A stretch of DNA of 52,806 nucleotides from NCBI GenBank assembly GCA_016197205.1, contig JACPWG010000055.1:1-52806 (forward strand), given 5' to 3'. Positions 17,721 through 27,100 of the stretch are shown one piece after another. Positions within the stretch are counted from its first letter, which is position 1. Every line of letters begins with the position of its first letter. The position numbers were made by a program, and so were the translations under genes. Under the pieces are notes generated by a model, which saw only the letters and a list, made by a program, of their open reading frames with translations, was not told the origin of the DNA and did no database searches. The DNA is from Planctomycetota bacterium (GTDB lineage Bacteria; Planctomycetota; MHYJ01; WSZJ01; JACPWG01).

Positions 17721-18869
17721 ATGATTCGTGTGTACTTAGAGTGGACACCCCGGTTTTTCGAAGCGGACGCCCCTGACATGAAACCCAAGCTCACGGACGC
17801 GGAGATTCTCGAATTCGGGCTCGCGGACAGGTCCCCGGGGGAGGAGTTTCGGATCGCCCCGCCTCCGCCGGAAACCGTCGGCCAAGGCAGGGACGAGCCA
17901 GTTCGGTTTTTGCAGGAATTGGCGCGCTCGGCTCCGGACGCCCTGGCCCTTGACTTCATCTCCGCCCCCGAACTTGAGAAGCGCAGCATCCAGCTCGCGC
18001 GCCTACGCAAGGCGCCGGGAGTGGTCTGCGCCGTGTCCAGCGGCACGGAACTTCGCTTGCTGCACTCCGAGAGTCTCGACTCGGAGGATGCCTACGCGGA
18101 GCCGCGCGCCGTGTTCCTGAATCTTCACAGGCTTGTCGCCTCTTCGCGGCGGGTCGCCGTAGAGCTCCTGGAGCTCGGCGAGACGCTTCTCTTGAGTCCT
18201 GAGCCGGTGGGCGGCGCCTCCTGCCATCTCTTCCCTCCCGTTCCCCCGCCGAAGGTCTCGCTTCCTGTTCGCCCTGCACTTGACTGTCCGCTCGCCGCAT
18301 GGTGCCTGGACTGCCCTGATCCATGGCTCGCCGGCGAGGTGCGCGAGCGCGCACTCCACCAAGATCCCCTGTATGTGCTGGTCGGGGCCGGCATGATGGC
18401 TCGGCTGCGCCCGCCGGACTCCCCGGCGGCGGCCCGGGCGGCCCTGCGGAATACCCTGGAGGGGCTGCCTTCGCCGGAATTGGATCGCGAGCGCGCCTGG
18501 GCGCGCACGCTCACGTCCGAGCAGCGAAGCTGGCTGGAGCGGCAGGCTGTGCTGCAGTCGGCTCTTCTGGGACGACGTATCGAGGAGCTCGAGGCGAGCC
18601 CGGAGCCGGACGATGCCGCTTGGCGAAACGGGTTCCTCGCGTTGCTGAGAGAGCGCGATGAAATGGAGGGTGTGCGGTTGCTGTTGCAGGAAGGAGGTGG
18701 CTGCGAGCACCTCGACCGTGCCCTGGAGTCCCTGGACGCGGATGGGCGACGCTCCGTGCTTGCCTTGCCGCTCGTCGATGGGGCGGGCACTGACGAGCAC
18801 CTGCGCAGGGCGGCTGCGGCGAATCCGGAAGCATGGTGGCTCATCCCGGGCTCCCGGAGCGAACCATGA
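17721..18869 (+). CDS. Unknown 382-residue protein, candidate anti-sigma or protease substrate
   Basis: I recognise no family. The first ~60 residues are mixed and rich in acidic residues and prolines (IAPPPPETV). A central alpha/beta part contains GTELRLLHSESLDSEDAYAE. The last ~170 residues look helical, with many Glu/Arg-rich segments (LTSEQRSWLERQAVLQSAL). No signal peptide or membrane segment is visible, so it is probably cytoplasmic. Its stop overlaps the protease start (ATGA), implying coupled translation, and it sits directly after the sigma-like gene. In the CalpS/T/L and Csx30/RpoE pathways, the equivalent position is held by the protein that binds the sigma factor and is cut by the protease; I infer the same role here. 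The ATG at 17721 was preferred to a TTG at 17706. Confidence 0.6.
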   Translation: MIRVYLEWTPRFFEADAPDMKPKLTDAEILEFGLADRSPGEEFRIAPPPPETVGQGRDEPVRFLQELARSAPDALALDFISAPELEKRSIQLARLRKAPGVVCAVSSGTELRLLHSESLDSEDAYAEPRAVFLNLHRLVASSRRVAVELLELGETLLLSPEPVGGASCHLFPPVPPPKVSLPVRPALDCPLAAWCLDCPDPWLAGEVRERALHQDPLYVLVGAGMMARLRPPDSPAAARAALRNTLEGLPSPELDRERAWARTLTSEQRSWLERQAVLQSALLGRRIEELEASPEPDDAAWRNGFLALLRERDEMEGVRLLLQEGGGCEHLDRALESLDADGRRSVLALPLVDGAGTDEHLRRAAAANPEAWWLIPGSRSEP

Positions 18870-20659
18870 ATTCGTTATTTCGCCAGGAAAACCCAAATCC
18901 GCTGTTGCTGGGGCAACTCCGCGTCGCACTCGATGCGGGTCCGTGGTGTTGGCCGAAGGAGGAGGATTCCGAGTCGGTGGCCCGCGCGCTCACGATCGCC
19001 TGCAGACCGGCGCCTCCCGATTACGCGAAGGGGGCGGTGGTTCTCGTCTCCGTGACCGATGCGCGGGCGTCTCTTTGGGTTCTGGACCCCGGCCTCCAGG
19101 CGATGCAAGAGCACCCGCGTATTGTCGGCATGGACGAATCGGCACTGCGTTCCTGGCATTACGCAGCTACGGTGTTACCCCGGTCGCTGCCCGTGCTCTG
19201 GAAGTCCGTTCGGGAGCGGCAACTTCGGACTCCCTACGCGAGACACCTGGGCACCATAGTGCTCCGCGAAGGCGAGACGGCCGTGCCAGAGGCCGTCCTT
19301 GCGGGAAAGTCGTTCGGTCTCGCATTCCTGCTCTCTATGGCCTCCGCCGTTCTTGGCCGCGAGGTGCCGTCCGATATTCTCGCGACCGCCGTCGTGAGGC
19401 CGGACTGCCGACTCGGGCGCGTGACGGGATTGCAAGCGAAGGTGCGCTGCGCGGTCGAGGTCGCTCCGCGGATTCGACGCCTGTTCGTCTCTGCGAAGCA
19501 GCCGGTGGAAGACCAAGCGGCGGCCCAGCGCGCGGGGCTGAAAGTCTGCACTTTCGCATCCGGGGCAGAGGCGCTCTCGGAAGCCTTTCCCGAAATGCAA
19601 GAGGCGCTGACCTCCGCCGCGGACGATCCGTCAAAGCGTGAGGAGTTGACACGCTCCCTGTTTCACCTGGCACTGGGGCCGTTGACGGCGACGGTGGTCT
19701 GGGCCCCAGTCGCCAATGCGGCGCGCCTCCTCCTGGCACGACGAGACCTGGGAACGGAGGAAAGGACACACCTGGTGTTTGCGGAGGCCGTGGCGCGAAG
19801 GCACGGCGGCGGGAGAGATCCCCTGCCGCTCCCGGAAGCGAAATGGCTTGCGAGGCTGCCGATGCCGCTGAGAATCCGCTACGTACAACACGTCGTGCAG
19901 CAGGCAGCGGATGCGGGAACTTCTTGCGTGCAGGACGTGGAACGGCTGGCGGCGTCGCATCTCCGAACGCTCGACCTCTCGCAGGAGGGTCAACTCCGGC
20001 TTCACGGCGCCCTGGCACGGCTCTGGGCCGTAACGGGCCGGGCACGAGCAGCGCTGGATCGGGACCTCGCTCTGGCGCGGATTTGGCTCGATCTGCGGGA
20101 ATTGCGTGATGTTTCGTACCCTCTGTCAACCGCGTTCCGACTGGCGGGGGCCCTCCAGGATCACGCGGCTGCAGCCGTCGCGGAGCGAATCCGAGAGGAA
20201 GCCGAGGCCCGCGGCGGGCTGGCGGGTGACGCTGGTCCCTTCATCGCGATCGCGCGAGGGCGCATGCGAGCGATGTTGGGGGACCTGGCGGGAGCGAGAG
20301 CTCTGATCGAACCCCTGTGCGAGGATTCCGAGCTCCCAGACCGCGTATGGAGTCCCGCCAGACGTTGGCTGATCCAATTGAACGACCATGCGGGGACCCC
20401 GTCCAGGTCGAATCGGCCGGAGGCCGACTTGCAGGAAGCCGCGAGCGAGGCCGGGCAGCAGGGCTGGTTCGCGAAACGGAATCTGGGATTGGTGCGCCTC
20501 GATCGGGCCCTGCGTCGTGGAGAGACGGAGCAGGCTGCTGCCTGTGTGCGGGATTTCGTTTCGTTTGAAGCGCAACCCGCGGGGATGATTCTCACTCATC
20601 AGTCGAAATATGAAATCGAGTGTGCTGCGCGATGCCTGCAACTTCACTACCCCTATTGA
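18866..20659 (+). CDS. Lon-type (S16) Ser-Lys protease with TPR-like C-terminus, CRISPR-associated
   Basis: This 597-residue protein carries a Lon protease domain at about residues 120-235 without the AAA+ ATPase part. The serine region is EAVLAGKSFGLAFLLS (S149) and the lysine region is GRVTGLQAKVRCA (K192). The 43-residue gap equals that of E. coli Lon (S679 to K722), which supports an intact catalytic dyad. The first ~110 residues are unassigned. The last ~360 look like alpha-helical, TPR-type repeats (LHGALARLWAVTGRARAAL, GRMRAMLGDLAGARALIE). No SAVED or CARF domain is visible, unlike CalpL, so activation may come from contact with the CRISPR complex or another protein. Translation is coupled to the upstream gene by ATGA. 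Confidence 0.8.
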   Translation: MNSLFRQENPNPLLLGQLRVALDAGPWCWPKEEDSESVARALTIACRPAPPDYAKGAVVLVSVTDARASLWVLDPGLQAMQEHPRIVGMDESALRSWHYAATVLPRSLPVLWKSVRERQLRTPYARHLGTIVLREGETAVPEAVLAGKSFGLAFLLSMASAVLGREVPSDILATAVVRPDCRLGRVTGLQAKVRCAVEVAPRIRRLFVSAKQPVEDQAAAQRAGLKVCTFASGAEALSEAFPEMQEALTSAADDPSKREELTRSLFHLALGPLTATVVWAPVANAARLLLARRDLGTEERTHLVFAEAVARRHGGGRDPLPLPEAKWLARLPMPLRIRYVQHVVQQAADAGTSCVQDVERLAASHLRTLDLSQEGQLRLHGALARLWAVTGRARAALDRDLALARIWLDLRELRDVSYPLSTAFRLAGALQDHAAAAVAERIREEAEARGGLAGDAGPFIAIARGRMRAMLGDLAGARALIEPLCEDSELPDRVWSPARRWLIQLNDHAGTPSRSNRPEADLQEAASEAGQQGWFAKRNLGLVRLDRALRRGETEQAAACVRDFVSFEAQPAGMILTHQSKYEIECAARCLQLHYPY

Positions 20660-20753
20660 GAGGAGAAAGGGCGCCGTCAGCACCGGTCGGCGAGCGTCGG
20701 CGCAGCCAACCCACGGCCCGCCTTCCACCACCGACCTGTGGCCAGGTAGAAGT

Positions 20754-21851
20754 TCAATCGGTAGATTCTGGGCCGCGGCGTGCCGCCGGCTTCGGCCTCG
20801 TGCCGCCGACGATCACGCGGGCGACCGCCGTTTCCAGGCTCGCGCGCGTGAGGTCCCTCTCCCGGGTTTCCCCCTTCCGTGCCCGGAAAATCGCCGTGGT
20901 CTGGCACAGGCCGACGACGTCCTCGATCTCCGCGGGGTTCACGGCCGAGTCGAGCACGCGCGACACGAACGCCTCCGCGTCCAGGTCCGCGAGCCGAAAC
21001 CCCGCCGCCAGCGCGCGCTGGAGATAGAAGCGCGCCACTTCCTGGTTCATGCGCCGCGCGTCGTCCGGGACCGGTCGCGCCTCCACCTCGCCGCGCGCCG
21101 TGCCCGGCAGGAGGAGCTTGATCCCGAACAGGTTGTCCAGGTCGCCGTCCGGCTCGAACCGGACCGCGGTCCCGACGACCAGGACGTTCGGCCGCTCGCT
21201 GGTGCTCTCGATCAGCGCGTCCAGCTCGGCGAGCAGTTCCTCGTCCCCCCGTTCGAAAACGAGGTCGAGCCGGGGCAGAAGCAGCATGACCTTCGCCCGT
21301 CGGTAGGACCCGACGAGGCTCTTCGCCTCGGCCAGGGCGTCCTGGTTTCGCGGGTTGTAGACCGTGATGAGGCGGTCGAGGCCGGCGTTCTTGGCCATGC
21401 GCCGCGCCAGGGCCTTCTTGCCGCTCAGGACCGGCCCGATCAGGAGCACCTCGTTGCCGACCTTCAGGTCCCCGTAGGCCGCGGGGTGCCCGGCCCGGTC
21501 GAGCAGGTCCGCCATGCCCGCCACCAGCTCGTCCATCCCCGCGACGCAAGGGCTCAGGCCTTCCACCGGCTCGTCGTCCAGGCAGAGGGCCATGCGCTCA
21601 CGTCTTTTTTTTCGCTCCGAGAGAAACTCGATGAGGGCCGGCAACGCCGCGATCGAGCCCACGATGGTCGCGAGCAGCAGCAACTGCTCGCTGACGAAGC
21701 TCACGAGCGGCGCCGAGCCTTCCCCGCTCGTCTCGGCAGCGCACGCGACGCGCGCGACCGCGGCACAGGCCCAAACGACGAGGAGGCCTGCGAGGAAAGG
21801 CCGGGGGGGGCGGACGGGTCCGCCGGGGGCGGGATCGCGGGTGGTGGGCAT
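20754..21851 (-). CDS. Membrane-anchored AAA-like ATPase
   Basis: This 365-residue protein has two hydrophobic stretches near the N-terminus (FLAGLLVVWACAAVARVACA, possibly a signal sequence, and LLLLATIVGSIAALPALIEF) followed by a basic SERKKRR. An ATPase domain follows: Walker A GPVLSGKKALAR and a Walker B-like VMLLLPRLDLVF with no obvious Glu after it. AAA+ proteins anchored this way often remodel membrane or secretion complexes, but nothing here identifies the partner. It converges with the CRISPR operon, ending 94 bp from it, and is probably not part of it. ATG 21851 has GGAG upstream; a TTG at 21866 is an alternative. Confidence 0.65.
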   Translation of the reverse strand: MPTTRDPAPGGPVRPPRPFLAGLLVVWACAAVARVACAAETSGEGSAPLVSFVSEQLLLLATIVGSIAALPALIEFLSERKKRRERMALCLDDEPVEGLSPCVAGMDELVAGMADLLDRAGHPAAYGDLKVGNEVLLIGPVLSGKKALARRMAKNAGLDRLITVYNPRNQDALAEAKSLVGSYRRAKVMLLLPRLDLVFERGDEELLAELDALIESTSERPNVLVVGTAVRFEPDGDLDNLFGIKLLLPGTARGEVEARPVPDDARRMNQEVARFYLQRALAAGFRLADLDAEAFVSRVLDSAVNPAEIEDVVGLCQTTAIFRARKGETRERDLTRASLETAVARVIVGGTRPKPAARRGPESTD

Positions 21852-22445
21852 GCCAAACAACTCCAAACGCCAAGGGCCAAGTCAGGCTCGCACCCGAAGC
21901 CCAAGAACGAAGAATTTGCCACCGAAGACGCCGACCTTCACCACGGGTCGTTCGGTGTTTTCGGCGAGTTCGGTGGCTCGCCCTTTTCTGGTTGGCGCGC
22001 AGGGGCGCCGAAAGCTTGAACAGTTGTCGCGAAGCCGAACGGTAGGGATCCAGCTCCGATCGACTCCAACTCCAAGCGCCAACTCCAACGGCGAGCGGCA
22101 AGTCGCGGAGCGAACGGCGCAAAGGTGACTCGGGTCGGCGTGCGCGTAGGGGTGGGGCTTGTGCCCGCCCGCCTGGCGACGCCGCGCACTCCAAGGGCTT
22201 GCAGCCCATCGCGGGCGCCCACAAGGGGCGCCCCTACGGCGGACCGCCGATGACGACCTGGGAGCAGAGACCCGCACCCTGCCACAATCAGGGCTGTTGC
22301 AAAGCCGGGTTCCCCTCGCCGATGGGTCCCCGGTCGTAGGGGCACGGCGCCGCCGTGCCCACGAAGCGAGGCCTCGCCGTCGGCCGCGCGCAACGTCGGC
22401 AGCAGTTCGAACCCTGCCGGCGATCGCGTCCAGGAACCGTCGCGG
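21852..22445. other. Intergenic region with REP-like hairpins
   Basis: I see no gene in this 594-bp stretch. It contains a perfect 9-bp stem with a 3-nt loop at 22340-22360 (GGGCACGGC / GCCGTGCCC). Around 22213-22235 there is GGGCGCCC followed by the self-complementary GGGGCGCCCC. These resemble dispersed REP-type elements. The hairpin at 22340 lies about 85 bp beyond the stop of the upstream metalloprotease gene and could also act as a transcription end. Confidence 0.6.
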
Positions 22446-23711
22446 TCAACGTTTCTTCCCGATCCGCACCCGCACCTCCGGCCCCGGCGCGGTGAGGAGC
22501 GTCAGGTCGAAACCGGTCGGCGAACCGTCGATCCACGCCAGGCGCGCCGGCGCCGTGTCGTCCGCGAGCCGGGCGCCCTGCTTGTCGAAGAGCGCGAGCG
22601 CCTCGTCCGCGGGCGCTCCGCCGTTCGCCCGCACGAACCGGATCCCGCGCCTCCCCCAATCCCCCTCGCCCCCGGTCGGCGCCGGGGACCGCGCGAAGAG
22701 GGCCGGATCCTCCAGGATGTGCCACACGGCGAGGCCGTCCGCGGGGATCCCCCGCCCCCATGCGCCGACGCCGGCGTCGTACGAGCTGCCGCGCCAGCGG
22801 TTCTCGACCAGGAAATACTCGCCGGGACGGCGAGCCGCGTCGAACAGGACGAGCGCCTCGCCGCGCGTCTCGACGGCGCGGAGCGTGAACTCCCCGGAGG
22901 CGGCGACCGGCAGCGGGTGCAACCAGCCGAGCTTCAACTTGAGGAAAGGGTCGAGGTGGACGGTCGTGTACGAGCGGTCCATCAGGCAGTAGTCCCCCGC
23001 GGCGAAGGGCCAGGCCTCCGTCATGTAGAGGTCCGGCGCCCCGAGGACGAGATGGCAAAGCTCGTGCGCCGGTGCGCCAAGGTTCGGCGGCGCGCCCGTG
23101 TACCACTCCGCGAGCACGGGAACACGACAGCCGTCGAGGACGAGAGGCTCCCACTCCGGCCGCTCGCGGCCGGCAGGCGCGCGGTTCGTCCCGAACGGGC
23201 CCGCCTGGGGGATGACGACGAGGAGCGCCAGCTCCTCCGGGGAAAGCACGCCGTCCTTGTCGGCGTCGTAGGCCGCGAAGTCGAACTCGGCGTCCGCGCG
23301 GCGGAGCGCCTCGGTCCACTTCTCGACGTGCCCGCTCGACCAGCGATCGTCCTTCGGGTCGTCCCCTCGCCAATAGTGCTCGGCAGGGTGCGCTGCGTCG
23401 TACCAGCCGAGGACGCCGGCGCGCTCGATCGTGAAGCGGCCCCCGGAGACCTCGCGAAACCAGTCGGCCACGCTCGGGCGCGGGCCGAACAGGACGCGGT
23501 CGACCACCTCTTTGGGCGGCGCGGGTTGCTCCGGGCGGTGGGGATCCCAGAGGACCGCCAAGACCGGCCGGCGGCCCTGCACGTGGGCCAGCTTCGGCGT
23601 GAAGAGCACGCCCGTGAAATCGGGAGGCGCATCGTCCCCGGCCGCGACCACCGCACACGCGACCGCGACGAAGGGAAGGAAGGCGCGCACGGAAAGGGGC
23701 GGACGGCGCAT
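22446..23711 (-). CDS. Secreted M6-type metalloprotease with an EF-hand
   Basis: This 421-residue protein has a signal peptide (hydrophobic FLPFVAVACAVVAAG after a basic start). The zinc site is HELCHLVLGAPDLY (H216, E217, H220, then D227), similar to the M6/immune-inhibitor-A pattern HExxHxxGxxD but with one extra residue before the glycine. An EF-hand loop, DADKDGVLSPEE (residues 149-160), suggests calcium binding, and FLVENRWR near residue 300 is also typical of M6 proteins. It would act outside the cytoplasm on protein substrates. The ATG at 23711 is chosen because GGAG lies upstream and the signal peptide begins there; the open frame extends further upstream. Confidence 0.8.
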   Translation of the reverse strand: MRRPPLSVRAFLPFVAVACAVVAAGDDAPPDFTGVLFTPKLAHVQGRRPVLAVLWDPHRPEQPAPPKEVVDRVLFGPRPSVADWFREVSGGRFTIERAGVLGWYDAAHPAEHYWRGDDPKDDRWSSGHVEKWTEALRRADAEFDFAAYDADKDGVLSPEELALLVVIPQAGPFGTNRAPAGRERPEWEPLVLDGCRVPVLAEWYTGAPPNLGAPAHELCHLVLGAPDLYMTEAWPFAAGDYCLMDRSYTTVHLDPFLKLKLGWLHPLPVAASGEFTLRAVETRGEALVLFDAARRPGEYFLVENRWRGSSYDAGVGAWGRGIPADGLAVWHILEDPALFARSPAPTGGEGDWGRRGIRFVRANGGAPADEALALFDKQGARLADDTAPARLAWIDGSPTGFDLTLLTAPGPEVRVRIGKKR

Positions 23712-24112
23712 GCGGCACTCCAGGAGTTGGAGGTCGTTAAGGCGCGTCAAGAAAAAACTCATTCAGTTCGGAAACCAGGGAGCTTTTCATGAAAAGGCTC
23801 AAGGCTCAATGATCAATTTCCAGAAAAGGCTCAAATTTCAAGGCTCAGAGTCCGCGATTCCGTGCCCGGGCTGCGTTCCATGGTGGTCATTGAGAATTGA
23901 ACCTTGAACCTTGTCCGAGTCTTGAAAATTGAGCATTGAGAATTCATGTCGTTCCCCTGCCCGTTAAACGAGCAAGGCATTTTCTTACGGGCCGTTGCCC
24001 GGCGAAGGGAGGGACGGAACCGCGAATTTCGCAAATCGCGCGAACTTTCTTTTCGGCCCCTGACGACGACGACGCCTGCCGCACGCGCGCCGCGCCGTCG
24101 GCTTCCCAACGC
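23712..24112. other. AT-richer intergenic tract with short repeats
   Basis: No gene is visible in these 401 bp. The GC content drops compared with the flanks. Short units recur: GGCTCAA four times between about 23797 and 23850, a doubled TTGAACC around 23897, and AATTGAGCATTGAGAATT near 23928. Similar low-complexity tracts occur at 35530-35770 and 50938-50980. Confidence 0.6.
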
Positions 24113-27100
24113 TCACTTTTCGGCCCGCAAGGCCCGGTAGCGCGGGTCGTCGCGCAAGGGCGCAAGCTCCTTCAACTCTTCGAGCACGTACTCGTGCACC
24201 GCGCCCAGCCGGGCCGCCGCTTCGAGCGCGTGGCCCGCGCCCTCCAGGTCGCCGCCGGACGCCAGGAAGGCCGCGCGGAAGAGGATGAGGAGCTTGTGGT
24301 CGGGGGCGAGCTTTTCCGCGCGCGCGAGCGCCGCCTCCGCCTCCGCACGCCGGCCGGTCCGCAGCGCCGCGAGGGCCTGGAACGTGTTCGCCGCGGAGAA
24401 GCCCGGATCCAGCTCGAGGACCTGCGCGAAGCGGGTGTAGGCGGCTTCGTATTTCCCGAAGACGAGGTGGTGGAGGGCCTCCAGGAAGGCCCCGGCCGCC
24501 TCTCCGGCATACCGGCGGGCGCCGTCGAGCATCGCCGTGCCGGCGACCTGCGCGGTCAGGGGGTCCGTGCGCCGCGCCGTCACGCACTGCGCGAAAATCT
24601 CGAACTCTCGCGCCGGGTCCTGCCGAACGGTTTCCGCCTTGTCCCGGAAGCCCTCGCCGTAACGCCCGGTCTTGATCAGCAGGTCTCCCCGACTGTCGTA
24701 GAAGCGGGCCTGGCGGGGGCAGCTCTCGATCGCGCGCGTGTAGAAGTCGATCGCGTTGTCGTATTTCGCCATGCGATGGTATACGACCCCGATGCCGTAC
24801 GCGCGCGCGCCCGCCTCGTCGTCCTGGGCGGCCTGCATCCAGGCCGAGAGGGCCTTTCGCGCCTCCTCCGCGCGGCCGAGCTTCGAGAGCGCGTCCGCCC
24901 GCAGCTTGTGCGCACGCGCCCAGTCGGCCCGCTCGGCGAGCGCATGCTCGGCGGCCGCCAGGGCCTCTTCGGGCCGGGCGCGCCGAAGCTGCACGGCCCC
25001 CAGATCGAGCGCGGCCTCGCCGGCGAGCCTGCCCTTCGCCAGGCGCCCGACCTCGAGCAGGTCCGCCTCCGCCGCGTCCAAGTCCCGGAAGTCGCGGACG
25101 TCCCGCAGGAAGCGCGCGCGGGCCAAGCGCGCCTCTGGCGAACGCGGGTTGGCCTCGACGGCGGCGTCGAGCAGCTTGCGCGCAGCGGCTACGTCGGCCG
25201 CCATGCGCCGGGCGGTCGCCAGGCCGAGCAGCGCGGGGACGGACCGCGGATTCGCCTCGAGCACGCGGCGCAACGGTCGCTCGACCTCGACGAAGCGGGC
25301 CGGTTCGCGCCGGGCATCGGGCGGATCTCGCTCCAACGCGGCGACACACGGAGCCGCCAGCGCCAGGAAACGAGCTTCGATCGAGTCGGGCGGAGGCGGG
25401 GCGAGCGCGCGCTCGAAGGCAAGCGCGGCCTCGGTGACGCGTCCGTCCGCCGAAAGTCGCGCGCCCTGCTCGGCGGGCGCCGAGACCTCCCCCTCCGCGG
25501 CGGCGGCTGCAAGCTCCCGCTCTTCGTCCTCCCGCTTTCCCTCCAACCGTGCGACGCGGGCGGACAGGACGTGCAGCGCGGTCCTCTCGACGCCGGTGAG
25601 GAAGCCGCGCGCTCCCGGGTCGGCCGCGGCGGTCGCCGCCCGCTGCATCGCGGCACGCGCTTCCGAGGCGCGGCCCGCCGCAAGGTATACTCGTGCGCGG
25701 AGCCAGTCCTCGCGCAGCTTCGCCTCCGTCCCCGGACCCGTGAGACGCGCGGCGCGGGCCGAAGAGGCATCGGCGGCCGCGGCCGCGAGCGCGCGAAACG
25801 CCGCGGTCGAGCCGTCGAGGGCGGAGGCGGCCGTATCTTTGTTTTTCGAGAGGTGCGCGGACTCGAGCGCGACGAGCGCGGCCTCCACGGCGGAGGGAAG
25901 GCGTGCGAGCAGGCGGCCGGCGCGCTCGGCGGCCTCCTCGTAGCGGCAGAGGGCGAGGAGGGCCTGGACGGTCAGCGTTTCCGTTTCCGGGCAATCCGGT
26001 TCGGTCTCCGCGGCATGCGCGCATGCGTCCAGGGCCGCCTCGGCGTCGCCTGCCGCCAGCCGGCACCGCGCGTACCCGACCCACGGCCTGGGGTGCCGGG
26101 GATTCACGCGGGTCGCGCGCTCGAACGCCTCGGTCGCCTGCGCCGGCCGGCCGCTCGCCGCCTCCCGGTAGGCGAGAAGCAGCAGCGCAGGGCCGGCCTC
26201 CGCGGCGCCGGCGAGGGGCAGGAGGTCCGCGGCCGCGGCCTCCTCGTCCAGGAAGCCGAAGCGCAATAGGCGGAAGCGCAGCACGCGGGCCGCGGGCTCC
26301 GCGGGTTCGCTCTCGACGGCCCGGTCGGCGTCGGCCAGCGCGTCCACGAGCCGCCCCTCATGCCAGCGGGTTTCCGCGCGGAGCAGGCGCGCCTCCAGCG
26401 CGTCGGGGTCCGCGGCGATGGCCGCGTCGAGATGGGCCTGGCGCTCGGCCCCGCGAGACTGAAGAGCGGCGCCAAGCTCGGCGCGCGCCCGCAACCGGAC
26501 CTCCTCCCGCCGGTGCAGCTCCTCGGCGCGGCGGGCGCTCTCCGCCGCCGCCTGGCGAAGACGGTTCTGCGCGAGTGCGTCCGCGACCGACACGAGCACG
26601 AGCGCGACCAGCCCGGCCGCCGCCACCCCGAGCGCCAGGCGGTGCTTCCGACCGAAGCGGGCGGCGCGATAGACGAGGGTCGGCGGACGGGCCAGGATCG
26701 GCTCGCCGTCCAGGAAGCGCCCCAAGTCGTCCGCCAGCTCCTGCGCGCGCCCGTAGCGGCGGAAGGGTTCTTTCTCGATGCACTTGAGGCAGATCGTCTC
26801 GAGGTCGCGGTGCACGCGCCGCCGCGCCCCTGACGCGGCCTCGACGCGGGAGGGCGGGACCGGGTCGCCCTGCAGCAGCGCCACGAGGAGCTGCCCGAGG
26901 TTGTCTCCCCGAAACGGGAGCCGGCCGGCGAGGTGTTCATAGAGGATCACGCCGAGGCTCCAGACGTCGCTGGCGGGGCAGATCCGGCTGGTCTCCGCGT
27001 TCGCCTGCTCCGGCGACATGTACTGGGGCGTCCCCATCACGACGCCGGAAAGGGTCATCCCCTTCCCTTCGTCCCTCACTTCCTTCGCGAGCCCGAAGTC

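Noticed and set aside
18866..19250. SAVED or CARF domain at the N-terminus of the Lon-type protease
   Set aside because: The ~110 residues before the protease domain are too short for SAVED, and I see no matching motif. Structure prediction could change this.
5185..20659. cas1, cas2 or reverse-transcriptase adaptation genes
   Set aside because: None of the genes in the operon matches them; adaptation genes must lie elsewhere or be absent.
20660..20753. Terminator between the CRISPR operon and the ATPase gene
   Set aside because: No strong hairpin with a T run is visible in this 94-bp convergent gap.
20610..22019. 469-codon + strand frame
   Set aside because: It runs opposite the ATPase gene, whose - strand product has Walker motifs and a membrane anchor; this is a shadow of GC-rich codons.
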